Positions 1-8,271 of a stretch of 42,441 nucleotides of DNA are shown here, one piece after another. The DNA lies in the NCBI RefSeq assembly GCF_029360585.1, contig NZ_JAQZSJ010000021.1, forward strand, positions 1 to 42,441. The letters run 5' to 3'. Each line of letters begins with the position of its first letter. The first letter of the stretch is position 1. The notes beneath the pieces are model-generated. The model was not told where the DNA came from, ran no database searches, and was given only the letters and a program-made list of their open reading frames with translations. The position numbers and the translations under genes were made by a program. The DNA comes from Cohnella caldifontis (GTDB lineage Bacteria > Bacillota > Bacilli > Paenibacillales > Paenibacillaceae).

Positions 1-9
1 GGCTTATCC
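1..9 (+). rRNA. 3' end of 23S rRNA (partial)
   Basis: The first bases, GGCTTATCC, match the end of Bacillales 23S rRNA, which closes with GAGGGCTTATCC or similar. The rest of the gene lies left of the window. Bases 10 to 102 look like the 23S-5S spacer; TATCCGGTTTTCAGGGTGCA is a spacer motif I associate with Paenibacillus-type rRNA operons. The exact 3' end cannot be fixed from so little sequence. Confidence 0.55.
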
Positions 10-102
10 TAACATGCAGCAACATAGGCGCACCGATGATGCGCATCAGCAAGATGTTGAACGTTTCGCTATCCGGTTTTCAGGGTGCAAACCTTGATCC
101 GA

Positions 103-219
103 TCTGGTGGTAATGGCGGAGGGGTTCCACGCGTACCCATCCCGAACACGACCGTTAAGCCCTCCAGCGCCGATGGTACTTGGACCGAAGGGTCCTGGGA
201 GAGTAGGACGCCGCCAGGC
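103..219 (+). rRNA. rrf: 5S ribosomal RNA
   Basis: The 117-base segment has the expected 5S length and landmarks: a 5' end CTGGTGG that pairs with 3' CCGCCAG to form helix I, the loop-B/C core CCATCCCGAACACG, then GTTAAGCCCTCCAGCGCCGATGG split over loops C to E, and the 3' block GAGAGTAGGACGCCGCCAGGC. It is the last gene of an rRNA operon whose 23S gene ends at the left edge. No tRNA gene follows; a strong terminator lies 77 bases downstream. Confidence 0.97.
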
Positions 220-220
220 A

Positions 221-277
221 GGATGCATGCCCGAGCAGTCGACGAAGTCGACGACCAGGGCCGGATGCATGCCCGAG
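221..277 (+). repeat. Direct repeat downstream of 5S
   Basis: The 15-mer GGATGCATGCCCGAG occurs at 221-235 and again at 263-277, a period of 42 bases. Between the copies is GTCGAC-gaa-GTCGAC. The second copy continues into a small hairpin GCCCGA-gttg-TCGGGC. It looks like a local duplication in the 5S trailer. No coding potential is evident. Confidence 0.7.
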
Positions 278-295
278 TTGTCGGGCGCGAGAAAA

Positions 296-331
296 GGACA
301 CTGCAGAAATCTGCAGTGCCCTTTTTTTTTT
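296..331 (+). terminator. rRNA operon terminator, probably bidirectional
   Basis: CACTGCAG (299-306) pairs with CTGCAGTG (311-318) around the loop AAAT, extended by GG/CC across a one-base bulge, and is followed by eleven T residues. Read on the minus strand the same hairpin is followed by CCTTTTC, so it can also end the convergent gene at 341-868. Confidence 0.93.
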
Positions 332-340
332 GCAATCTCA

Positions 341-868
341 TCAACGGTGGTAATAGGAAACTTCCTGAGCGTTCAATCGGATGACGCCGTCCCGTTTTTC
401 CTTGCGCATTTGCCAAAGCAGGCGAAGTCTGGGGGCGAGCAGCCAGAGATGCCAGAAGAAAAGCGCGACCACCCAGGAAGATCCGGTCCAGGGGAGAGAA
501 AGCGCCGAAACGCAGCACCCCACCAGGAACAAATGATAGTGGAGCCGGCGGAACAGTCCCAAGTTCGTGTCCATGACGGGAAGGGGACCGATCCATGGCC
601 AATCCTTGCGGAAGGCGAACCGCTTCTCCCATGGCTCGTCGATCCGCCGGACCGTGAGCCTCAGGACAATCGCGTGAACCGCCAGCATAATCCCCAAGGA
701 GACAGGAACCGCAAGAAGACCGGGAAGCCGGTAAACGACGATCAGCGCGGCAGCGCCGACGAATGCCGCCGTCATGTAACTATATTTGCTCTCGGGCCGG
801 AGCAAGATCTTGCGTATGAGCTTATAATGGTAATAAGTCGGATCGCTGGCCGATACGCCGGTATTCAA
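341..868 (-). CDS. Small membrane protein of unknown function
   Basis: A 175-residue protein that I do not recognise by family. It starts at a TTG (868-866) preceded by AGAGGAG at good spacing. Two hydrophobic pairs are visible: about residues 32-70 (TAAFVGAAALIVVYRLPG, then LLAVPVSLGIMLAVHAIVL) and about 109-147 (HLFLVGCCVSALSL, then WVVALFFWHLWLLAP). Between them is a charged, Trp-rich stretch (EPWEKRFAFRKDWPWIG), giving four probable membrane segments with basic ends. It is convergent to the rRNA operon and divergent from csfB. Coding is supported by the clear start signal and GC-rich third positions. No function is claimed. Confidence 0.72.
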   Translation of the reverse strand: MNTGVSASDPTYYHYKLIRKILLRPESKYSYMTAAFVGAAALIVVYRLPGLLAVPVSLGIMLAVHAIVLRLTVRRIDEPWEKRFAFRKDWPWIGPLPVMDTNLGLFRRLHYHLFLVGCCVSALSLPWTGSSWVVALFFWHLWLLAPRLRLLWQMRKEKRDGVIRLNAQEVSYYHR

Positions 869-970
869 TGTCCCAACACTCCTCTTTCCGATGCGGAACC
901 TCTGAACAATACTATCGGCTTAAGAGGTTCGGATTGTTACGCATCGACCTATGAAACCGACGGACATGGA

Positions 971-999
971 GTATATTTTCATAGAATTCGGGCAAACTG
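971..999 (+). promoter_or_regulatory. Candidate sigma-F promoter of csfB
   Basis: GTATA (971-975) fits the sigma-F -35 consensus GYATA. GGGCAAACTG (990-999) fits the -10 consensus GGnnAnAHTR at every fixed position. The spacer is 14 bases, one shorter than the usual 15. It ends 34 bases before the csfB start. B. subtilis csfB is known to be switched on in the forespore by sigma-F. Confidence 0.55.
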
Positions 1000-1033
1000 T
1001 ATGGAAAGAGAATGGAAAAGGCGGGAGACAGGC

Positions 1034-1219
1034 ATGGACACGGCGGAACCTAGAACCTGCATCGTATGCGGCCAACCGAAAGCTGAAGGCATTACCATCG
1101 TCACCGAATTCATATGTACGTCTTGTGAAGCCGAGATGGTTCAAACGGATACCGACGACGAGAAATACCCTTTTTTCGTTCGTAAACTTCGACAGCTGTG
1201 GATTCGTTCGGAAGCGTAA
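1034..1219 (+). CDS. csfB: Anti-sigma-G factor Gin (CsfB)
   Basis: A 61-residue protein with two CxxC knuckles (Cys9/Cys12 and Cys28/Cys31), the zinc-binding pattern of Gin. In B. subtilis Gin binds sigma-G in the early forespore (and sigma-E in the mother cell) and holds it inactive until engulfment ends. The C-terminal part, PFFVRKLRQLWIRSEA, is basic and helical as in the family. The ATG at 1034 has GGGAG six bases upstream. An in-frame ATG at 1001 would add 11 charged residues and lacks a good ribosome site. It is monocistronic, between a sigma-F-like promoter and its own terminator. In B. subtilis it also sits between an rRNA region and yaaO. Confidence 0.88.
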   Translation: MDTAEPRTCIVCGQPKAEGITIVTEFICTSCEAEMVQTDTDDEKYPFFVRKLRQLWIRSEA

Positions 1220-1244
1220 AAGAAACCGAAAACTACGGTCAAAT

Positions 1245-1277
1245 GCCGTCAGAGACGAAGCGCTCTGGCGGCTTTTT
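1245..1277 (+). terminator. Terminator of csfB
   Basis: GCCGTCAGAG (1245-1254) pairs with CTCTGGCGGC (1263-1272) with one G-T wobble, followed by TTTTT. It separates csfB from the glycosyltransferase gene, so an open frame that runs across it from position 951 is not the real gene. Confidence 0.88.
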
Positions 1278-1388
1278 GTTGTTGCCGGGCAGTCGATGGC
1301 GCCGTTTCGCGTCCCGGCGAATCAACATACCTTGATGCAAGGAGCAAAGGACGATCCCGATTCTACTGACAATGGAAGGATGGGGGAT

Positions 1389-2525
1389 ATGGACGAAGGA
1401 GAAGCCGGAGGAGCGCCTCTAGGAATTTGCGATACGAAGGAATACGTCATGTCCCGATATCACGAGGACCGTGCTTCTCATTTCTATCGGGAATGCCATT
1501 TGCAAGACGTAACCGTTCTAAAGGACAGCACCGGGATCGAAGATGAAGTCCATCATGTGTTCCGAAGCGGCGTAATGCACGGGCAGCCCGCCTTCGTCGC
1601 ATCCGTCGGCCAAGCGCGTCTCTGGGGAAAGCATGGGGCTGTGATTACGCCGGATCATAGGCTGCTCGCGGACGTTTCATGGGATTACCGCGGCAATGAC
1701 GGTTTGGTGAGAGGGTGGGGCCATAACGCGTTTCGTGAGTGGGTGCCGCATCCGCTGCGTTTTTTGCCCGGTACGACGGCGCTGCTGACCTTCGTCTGGA
1801 GCTGGAACTATTTCCACTGGATGTTCGACGTGCTGCCCCGGGTCGATCTGATTCGGCGTGCGGATCAAGATGTCGACCGATACGCGATCTCCCGTTACGG
1901 AATGCCCTATCAGCGGGAAACGCTGAATCTTATGGGAATTCCGTCCGACCGTATATACGAAGCCGGTGACGACTTCCATGCCGAAGCCGAGCGGCTGATC
2001 GTTCCTTCCTTCGTGCGTCCGGTCGAGGATTGGCCATCCCGGTATCCCCGCTGGACCGCAGAGTTCCTGCGGCGAGAATTTCTCTACGACCGGCATGTGG
2101 CCGTATCTCCGGAATATGAACGGATTTTCGTCAGCCGATCCAAAGCACAGCGCAGGAGAATGCTCAACGAAGACGAGATTCGCCTGGTCCTGGAAGAGCG
2201 GGGCTTCCGAACCGTCATCCTGGAGGAATTGCCCTTCGATGAACAGATCCGGATATTCGCGTCGGCCAAAGCCGTAGTCGCCCCTCATGGAGCCGGCCTG
2301 GCCAATCTGGTGTTTTGCCCCCCGGGAACGCAAGTCGTGGAGCTGTTTTCCCCCGGTTATTTGTGGAACTATTTTGCGCATATTTGCCATCAGGTCGGAC
2401 TGGGTCATTATTATTTGATCGGGGAATACAGCGTAAGTCAGGGGCCGGGCGCTTGGGAAGGCTTATCTGACTTCGCCGCGGACCCGGCAAAGCTACGGCG
2501 CCTGCTCGACAAAGCGGGAATCTGA
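1389..2525 (+). CDS. GT61-family glycosyltransferase (DUF563-type)
   Basis: A 378-residue protein with the marks of glycosyltransferase family 61, enzymes that add sugars to capsular or surface polysaccharides: WNYFHWMFDVLP (139-150), ISRSKA-type FVSRSKAQRR (247-256) and the late APHGAGLANLVF (298-309). The N-terminal APLGICDTKEYV resembles the conserved opening segment of this family, which favours the ATG at 1389 (GGAAGG upstream) over the ATG at 1449, although the latter also has a very good GAAGGA site. No signal peptide or membrane segment is seen, so it is probably cytoplasmic. The acceptor is unknown. This gene is not part of the conserved csfB-yaaO neighbourhood of Bacillus. Confidence 0.88.
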   Translation: MDEGEAGGAPLGICDTKEYVMSRYHEDRASHFYRECHLQDVTVLKDSTGIEDEVHHVFRSGVMHGQPAFVASVGQARLWGKHGAVITPDHRLLADVSWDYRGNDGLVRGWGHNAFREWVPHPLRFLPGTTALLTFVWSWNYFHWMFDVLPRVDLIRRADQDVDRYAISRYGMPYQRETLNLMGIPSDRIYEAGDDFHAEAERLIVPSFVRPVEDWPSRYPRWTAEFLRREFLYDRHVAVSPEYERIFVSRSKAQRRRMLNEDEIRLVLEERGFRTVILEELPFDEQIRIFASAKAVVAPHGAGLANLVFCPPGTQVVELFSPGYLWNYFAHICHQVGLGHYYLIGEYSVSQGPGAWEGLSDFAADPAKLRRLLDKAGI

Positions 2526-2530
2526 TCTCC

Positions 2531-2558
2531 GGAAGCCTTCTATGGAGGGCTTTTTTTT
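2531..2558 (+). terminator. Terminator after the GT61 gene
   Basis: AGCCTTC (2534-2540) pairs with GAGGGCT (2545-2551) around TATG, followed by a run of eight T. It starts just after the stop codon of the glycosyltransferase. Confidence 0.87.
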
Positions 2559-2660
2559 CGCGCGAAAAAAGGAAAAGCGGAACGATTCCGACGAGGTTTG
2601 GCGTTAAAGCCCAGGAATTGCTAAAATGGAGAAATATCAAACGCGAGAGGAGCGTCGGAA

Positions 2661-4148
2661 ATGGGGACATCCGGCGAACGAGCCCCGATCCGCGACATGC
2701 TGGCCGCTTATGCCGCCAAAAGCGTCAACGCCTTTCACGTGCCCGGCCACAAGCGGCGGGCCGTCTGGCAGGACGCCGAGGCCGACGCGCGCTACCGGCC
2801 GTTGCTGGAATGGGACGTGACGGAACTCGCCGATACCGACGATTTGCATCATCCGGCGGGACCGATCGCGGAAGCCCAGCGGCTGGCGGCGGAGTGCTTC
2901 GGCGCCGAAGAGACCCGGTTTCTGGTCGGCGGAAGCACCGCGGGCAATCTGGCGATGATCCTCGGCACGGCGGCGCCGGGCGATCTGCTTATCGTGCAGC
3001 GGAACGCCCATCGATCCGTTTTCCACGGGCTCATGCTGGCGGGCGTGCGGGCCGTGCTGCTTCCGCCGTCCATCGATCCGGAATCGGGGCTGGGCGTCAT
3101 CCCGGAGAAAGCCGCCATCGCGGAAGCGATCGCCCGATACCCCGAAGCCAAAGGCGTCGTGCTCAGCTCGCCCAACTACTACGGGATGGCCGGCCAACTT
3201 GGGCCGATCGCGGACATTTGCCATTCGGCGGGCATGCCGCTGCTCGTCGACGAGGCGCACGGGCCGCATTTCGGCTTCCATCCGAGCTTTCCGCCTTCCG
3301 CCATGCAGCGGGGAGCGGATCTCGCGGTGCAATCCGCGCATAAAATGCTCAGTGCCATGACGATGGGCGCGATGCTGCATATACAGGGAAAGATCGTAAA
3401 TCGGGAAGCCGTCCGGCAAGCATTGCGCATGGTGCAGAGCTCCAGCCCTTCCTTTCCGCTGCTCGCCTCTCTCGATTTGGCGCGCCGGCAGTTGCATACG
3501 GAGGGAGCGAGGGCCTTTGAGCCCGCTTTGGAAGCCGTGAGAAAGGTGCGAAGCCGGCTCGCGGAGACGCGTTACCGTACCCTGGGCCCGCTAAAGGAAC
3601 ATAGTGCTGGAAGCGGCGGTATCGGGTACGATCCGCTCAAACTGGTCCTTTACGAGGCGGAAGGTCGGATGGATGGTTTTCAAATCCGCGACGAGCTTTC
3701 CGCGCGCGGATGCGAGGCGGAGATGGCCGACTCCCGCTACGTCGTACTGGCTTTCGGCGTCGGATCCCGCCCGGAGGACGGGGACGCGTTGATCGGAGCG
3801 CTGCGGGAACTGTCGGCCGTATCCGAACGCCGCGGCGAACAGCCCGTTCCGCGCTTGCCCCGCGGGAACGATCCCGGCGGCTCGATCGGCATCCCCGAAC
3901 CCGTACAGTTCGGCCGCAGCCTGGGAGACGACTCGGAACGAATCCCTCTGGAGCGCAGCGTCGGACGAGTAGCGGCGGAATGGGTGATTCCGTATCCCCC
4001 GGGTATCCCGGAATTGTATCCGGGCGAGAAGATCACCGAAGCGATCCTGAATCGTCTGGCGCAATGGCAGACGTTAGGCGCCAACATCCAAGGGGCAGAG
4101 GACCTTTCGCTGCGCAGCGTGCGGGTTTTCCGCTCGAACAGACCCTAG
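2661..4148 (+). CDS. yaaO: Orn/Lys/Arg decarboxylase-family PLP enzyme (YaaO-like)
   Basis: A 495-residue fold-type I PLP enzyme of the group III ornithine/lysine/arginine decarboxylase family. Visible landmarks are AFHVPGHKR near the N terminus (24-32), GGSTAGN (90-96) for phosphate binding, DEAHGPHF (197-204) with the Asp that contacts the pyridine nitrogen, and SAHKML (225-230) with the Schiff-base Lys228. The C-terminal domain with PYPPGIPELYPGE is that of this family. The substrate cannot be read from sequence; YaaO of B. subtilis is also only predicted. The start has GAGAGGAG nine bases upstream. B. subtilis has yaaO just before tmk; here a membrane protein gene lies between. Confidence 0.88.
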   Translation: MGTSGERAPIRDMLAAYAAKSVNAFHVPGHKRRAVWQDAEADARYRPLLEWDVTELADTDDLHHPAGPIAEAQRLAAECFGAEETRFLVGGSTAGNLAMILGTAAPGDLLIVQRNAHRSVFHGLMLAGVRAVLLPPSIDPESGLGVIPEKAAIAEAIARYPEAKGVVLSSPNYYGMAGQLGPIADICHSAGMPLLVDEAHGPHFGFHPSFPPSAMQRGADLAVQSAHKMLSAMTMGAMLHIQGKIVNREAVRQALRMVQSSSPSFPLLASLDLARRQLHTEGARAFEPALEAVRKVRSRLAETRYRTLGPLKEHSAGSGGIGYDPLKLVLYEAEGRMDGFQIRDELSARGCEAEMADSRYVVLAFGVGSRPEDGDALIGALRELSAVSERRGEQPVPRLPRGNDPGGSIGIPEPVQFGRSLGDDSERIPLERSVGRVAAEWVIPYPPGIPELYPGEKITEAILNRLAQWQTLGANIQGAEDLSLRSVRVFRSNRP

Positions 4149-4172
4149 ACGAAGTAAACGGAGGAATCTGCA

Positions 4173-5675
4173 TTGTTTGGCAAACTCGACATCCGACGAA
4201 TCATCGCATGGATCGCAACCTTGGCCGCAGCTGCGCTCGCCGTATGGCTGCTGATGGTCCCGCCGTTCATCGGCGTCGCGGACAACGGCGATTTCAGCCG
4301 TCTGATGAGAATCACCGGTTTCCGGTACCTCGATCCGAACGAAACTTACGCGGACCGCTATTTTGCCTTTGCCCATCAATATTTCGGCTATAAGAGCAAC
4401 TGGGGCTCCGCTTACGTGACGACGCAAATCGTGCTGCTGTCGGTCATCGGGTGGATCGCTCGGCTGTTTAACGGCCAAGTGTTCGATATCCGTTGGTTCG
4501 GCGCCGCATATACGATTCTCTTCGCGTCCGCCGTCTATTTGATCGTCCGGCATACCCCGGTTTTCGCGGGCCGCAAGGCCCTAACCGCGGCCGTCTCGGC
4601 GATCGCCGGCGGTTTGCTCCTCTTCGTGTTCGGCGACGTCGGGTATTTGGCGTACTTCCAATCCTTCTTCGGAGAACCGTACGCGCTGCTGGGCATGCTC
4701 CTGCTCATCGCTTCGGCGATCGCCATGGCCGCATCGGAACGGCTGTCCGGACGGCTGCTCGCGTTGTTCGTGACGGCCGGCGTCGCGGTCGCGACGTCCA
4801 AAATCCAGAACGCTCCGCTCGGGTTCGCGTTCGCGCTGCTCGCTTGGCGATTGTTCTCCTTAAGCGAGGAGCGTAGGTGGCATAAACGGGTGTTGACCGG
4901 CATCGCCGTCCTGCTCGCCAGCGCGGTGATCATGATCGTAGCGGCGCCCAGCGGGCTCAAACATATCAATTTGTACCAATCGATCTTCTACGGGGTGCTG
5001 AAGGATTCTCCCCACGTCGAGCAAGACCTGAAGGAATTGGGCATTCCGGAGAAATACGCGGCGAACGCGGGCACGAACTATTTCGAGAGCGGAACGGCCA
5101 TTCCGCAAGACGACCCGGCGCTGCGCCGGGAAGTTTTGGAGAAGCTGGGGCATAAGGACATCGTCTTCTATTATCTCCGCCACCCGGACCGGTTCATGCA
5201 GAAGCTGGAGAAGGCCGCGGAGAACGGGGTGTTCGTCCGCCCTTATTACCTGGGCAATTATACGATATCGGAAGGCAAAACGCGCGGCGCCGTCTCCGAT
5301 TCCTTCGGCGTATGGAGCGATTGGAAAGCGCATCGGATGCCCCATACGCTCGGCTGGTTCGCGGGGTTCTATCTGCTCTATGCCGCCGGCCTTGTATTCT
5401 GGTGGCTGCGGACCTCCTCCAAACGGGTGCGGCTCGTGCTCGAGGCGATGGCCGCCGTGGCGCTTGCGGGGATCTTCTCCATGATCGTGCCCATTCTGGG
5501 CGACGGGGAAGCCGATCTCGGGAAGCACCTGTTTATGTTTAGCGCTTGCTTTGATATGATGGGAGTAAGCGCGGCGATCGCTCTCGTATACGGAGGCTTC
5601 GCGCTCGCGAGCCGGGCAGGGTTGCCCAGCCGAAAGGAGCAGCAAGGTTGGCAGTCGGAACGTTCATTACGATAG
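4173..5675 (+). CDS. Polytopic membrane protein, possible GT-C-type glycosyltransferase
   Basis: A 500-residue protein starting at TTG with GGAGGA seven bases upstream. The first membrane helix (about 10-30) is followed by an outside-facing segment GVADNGDFSRLMRITGFRY, then about ten more hydrophobic helices. A long soluble loop (about 275-395) rich in charged and aromatic residues lies before the last three helices. An acidic motif just after the first helix, many helices and a large extracytoplasmic loop are the layout of GT-C lipid-sugar-dependent glycosyltransferases. The NGDF motif reminds me of WsfD-type hexose transferases, but this is from memory and not secure. It overlaps tmk by 28 bases, so the two are probably co-transcribed. 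Confidence 0.72.
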   Translation: MFGKLDIRRIIAWIATLAAAALAVWLLMVPPFIGVADNGDFSRLMRITGFRYLDPNETYADRYFAFAHQYFGYKSNWGSAYVTTQIVLLSVIGWIARLFNGQVFDIRWFGAAYTILFASAVYLIVRHTPVFAGRKALTAAVSAIAGGLLLFVFGDVGYLAYFQSFFGEPYALLGMLLLIASAIAMAASERLSGRLLALFVTAGVAVATSKIQNAPLGFAFALLAWRLFSLSEERRWHKRVLTGIAVLLASAVIMIVAAPSGLKHINLYQSIFYGVLKDSPHVEQDLKELGIPEKYAANAGTNYFESGTAIPQDDPALRREVLEKLGHKDIVFYYLRHPDRFMQKLEKAAENGVFVRPYYLGNYTISEGKTRGAVSDSFGVWSDWKAHRMPHTLGWFAGFYLLYAAGLVFWWLRTSSKRVRLVLEAMAAVALAGIFSMIVPILGDGEADLGKHLFMFSACFDMMGVSAAIALVYGGFALASRAGLPSRKEQQGWQSERSLR

Positions 5676-6289
5676 AAGGCGGAGAAGGCGCAGGCAAAAC
5701 GACGCTGATCACGCGTTTGACGGATCGGATTTACCGGGAAACGAAGCAGAAAACGATGACGACCCGCGAACCGGGCGGAATCCCGATCGCGGAAGCGATC
5801 CGGGCCGTCGTCCTGGACCGCGGGAACACGAAGATGGACGCCCGCACGGAAGCTTTGCTATATGCGGCGGCCAGGCGTCAGCATTTGGCGGAAAAAGTCA
5901 TTCCCGCGCTTGAACGGGGAGAGATCGTCATTTGCGATCGTTTCGTGGACAGCAGTCTGGCTTATCAAGGCTACGCCCGGGGACTCGGCATCGAGCGGGT
6001 CTGGGAAATCAACCGTTTCGCGACGGAAGACCGCATGCCCGATTTGACGTTGTACCTGGACGTGGATCCGGAGATCGGACTTTCCCGGATCGAAGCGAAC
6101 GGGGCCAGGGAAGTGAACCGCCTGGATCTGGAGAACCTTGCGTTCCATCGGAGGGTGAGGGAAGGCTACCGGATCGTGGCCGGCATGTTTCCCGAGCGTT
6201 TCGTGACGCTGGACGCATCCGCTGATCCCGATGAACTGGAAGAGCAAGCTTGGCGTTACGTGGCATCCCAATTATTTCCCGATTCTTAG
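5648..6289 (+). CDS. tmk: Thymidylate kinase
   Basis: A 213-residue dTMP kinase, which converts dTMP to dTDP in dTTP synthesis. The P-loop is GGEGAGKTT (11-19), the DR motif is CDRFVDSSLAYQGYARG (96-112) with Asp97-Arg98, and TREPGG (39-44) contacts the nucleotide. Length is normal. The TTG start at 5648 follows AAGGAGCAGCAAGG. It overlaps the preceding membrane protein gene and is followed by a 133-base gap before darA. In the gap I see only a weak GCAAA/TTTGC inverted repeat and no clear terminator. Confidence 0.97.
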   Translation: MAVGTFITIEGGEGAGKTTLITRLTDRIYRETKQKTMTTREPGGIPIAEAIRAVVLDRGNTKMDARTEALLYAAARRQHLAEKVIPALERGEIVICDRFVDSSLAYQGYARGLGIERVWEINRFATEDRMPDLTLYLDVDPEIGLSRIEANGAREVNRLDLENLAFHRRVREGYRIVAGMFPERFVTLDASADPDELEEQAWRYVASQLFPDS

Positions 6290-6419
6290 ATCTTTTTCAC
6301 CTTCCGGCTTGCAAAGAGGATTTTGCGCCCTGGATGTCCAATTAATGGAGTGATCGTTCTTTGCTTAGCATAGCTCTATTTCATTTCCGAATCCTAACTC
6401 TGTCTGAAGGAGGGCCTGA

Positions 6420-6752
<333 letters not shown>

Positions 6753-6769
6753 TCGGTGAACCGGGCGGT

Positions 6770-7222
6770 GTGCGAACGGTGAAAATCCAGCCGGGCTTAT
6801 TTCCGATGAACCAGACGCTGCAGCGGACCGAAACGGCGAGCCGGCCCGCGGCCAGCCAAAATTTCGGCGATCTGCTGCAGCAGCAAGATGAACAGAGAAC
6901 CCAGGAAGAACTCCAGCGCAAGCTGGAGGATATTCGCCTGCAGGGCGACCGGCTGACTCGCTCCATGACGGTGCGCGAGCTTGTCTTGTACCGGCAGATG
7001 GTCAAAGGCTTCCTGGAGGATACCGTCCGCCGCGGGGTCGGCCTGAAGGTGACGAAGGGCTGGGACCGCCGGGGCAGGGGCAAACGGTACAAACTGCTGG
7101 AGGAGGTCGACGCCATGCTGGTCGGCATGGGCGAAGAGCTTCTCCAATCGGAAGAGGGACGCATCGAACTGCTCCGCAAAGTCGGGGAAATTCGGGGGAT
7201 GCTGATCAATTTCTTGTTTTAA
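6770..7222 (+). CDS. yaaR: YaaR family protein (DUF327)
   Basis: A 150-residue cytoplasmic protein of the DUF327 family, unknown function. A variable Gln-rich N-terminal third (FGDLLQQQDEQRTQEELQRK, about 32-51) leads into the conserved part: LTRSMTVRELVLYRQMVKGF, then KVTKGWDRRGRGKRYKLLEEVD and a terminal LLRKVGEIRGMLINFL. It is predicted to be mainly alpha-helical. The start is uncertain: GTG at 6770 or GTG at 6779, both with poor ribosome sites; an internal ATG at 6806 would remove 12 residues. It lies between darA and holB as in Bacillus. Confidence 0.88.
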   Translation: MRTVKIQPGLFPMNQTLQRTETASRPAASQNFGDLLQQQDEQRTQEELQRKLEDIRLQGDRLTRSMTVRELVLYRQMVKGFLEDTVRRGVGLKVTKGWDRRGRGKRYKLLEEVDAMLVGMGEELLQSEEGRIELLRKVGEIRGMLINFLF

Positions 7223-7289
7223 CCGCTGCCGGGCGAGCCGTGCCGTTTGGCGCGGCCGTGCCGGCAGTCAGGGAAGAGGTGCTGGAAGC

Positions 7290-8267
7290 ATGGGGTTTCG
7301 CGAAATTCCCGGACAGGAGAGGGCCAAAGCGCTGCTGCAGCAGGCGCTCCGTTCGGGACGGATCGCCCACGCCTACTTGTTCGCGGGGCCCGAAGGATCC
7401 GGCCGGCAGGATACGGCGATCGCGTTTGCCCAGGCGGTGCTTTGCGAACGCGGCGGAGACGACGCCTGCGGCGAATGCCTGAGCTGCCGCAAAGTCAGCC
7501 ACGGCAATCATCCGGACTTGCATGTGATCGAGCCGGACGGCGCCAGCGTGAAAATCGAGCAAATCCGGGAGCTTCAGAGAGAGCTCTCTTACCGAACCGC
7601 AGGCGCGGGTTATAAAGTCTATATCATCAAGTCGGCCGAGTCGATGACCGTACAGGCCGCCAACAGTCTGCTTAAATTCCTGGAGGAACCGCCTTCTCCG
7701 GTGGTGGCGATTTTGATCGCGCCGGGCGCCCAGGCGGTTCTTCCGACGATTCTATCAAGGTCGCAGCTGGTTCCTTTCGTTCCCGGAGACCGGGAACGGA
7801 TGGAAGCTTTGTTAACCGCCGAAGGCAAACCCCGGATGCTGGCCCGGGCCGCGGTCCATCTGGCTTCCGGGCCGGCGGCGGCGAGGGCGCTGACGGAAGA
7901 GAATTGGTTTGCAGAAATCCGAAACGTAGTGATACAATTAGGCAAAGAGAATTCGTCCCGTTTTCCGGGCAGTCTGCTGACCGCTCAGCAGCAGGTGATC
8001 AAGACGAATCTCTCGGAGCATGTCGATACGTTGTTGAACTTATTTGCCTTATGGTATAGAGATATGATTTACGCCATGACCGGCCGGCACGATCGGATGG
8101 TGTTCGCGGACCAGGCGGAATTCATCGCGAAGCATGCTTGGAGCCGCACCATCGAGGCCTGGGCCGGGGCCATGGAATCTGCGCTTGCGGCCGCTAGGCG
8201 GATCAAGGCCCATGTGCCGCCGCAGCTTGCGCTGGAGCAATTTCTGGTGAACGTGCGGGAGGGGTAG
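7290..8267 (+). CDS. holB: DNA polymerase III delta-prime subunit
   Basis: A 325-residue clamp-loader subunit. An AAA+ fold is recognisable from HAYLFAGPEGSGR (27-39), a four-cysteine zinc module (Cys52, Cys60, Cys63, Cys66), HPDLHVIEPDG, LLKFLEEPP and ILSRSQ. The P-loop ends in Arg39 instead of Lys and the usual SRC sensor motif reads SRS. Delta-prime subunits do not hydrolyse ATP, so the first is expected and the second is a small deviation. ATG at 7290 is supported by GGAAGC upstream and by homology from the first residues. Five bases separate it from ricT. Confidence 0.94.
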   Translation: MGFREIPGQERAKALLQQALRSGRIAHAYLFAGPEGSGRQDTAIAFAQAVLCERGGDDACGECLSCRKVSHGNHPDLHVIEPDGASVKIEQIRELQRELSYRTAGAGYKVYIIKSAESMTVQAANSLLKFLEEPPSPVVAILIAPGAQAVLPTILSRSQLVPFVPGDRERMEALLTAEGKPRMLARAAVHLASGPAAARALTEENWFAEIRNVVIQLGKENSSRFPGSLLTAQQQVIKTNLSEHVDTLLNLFALWYRDMIYAMTGRHDRMVFADQAEFIAKHAWSRTIEAWAGAMESALAAARRIKAHVPPQLALEQFLVNVREG

Positions 8268-8271
8268 CAAT

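Noticed and set aside
951..1388. N-terminal extension of the GT61 frame to position 951
   Set aside because: It would run through csfB and its terminator in another frame, and the extra residues show no family similarity.
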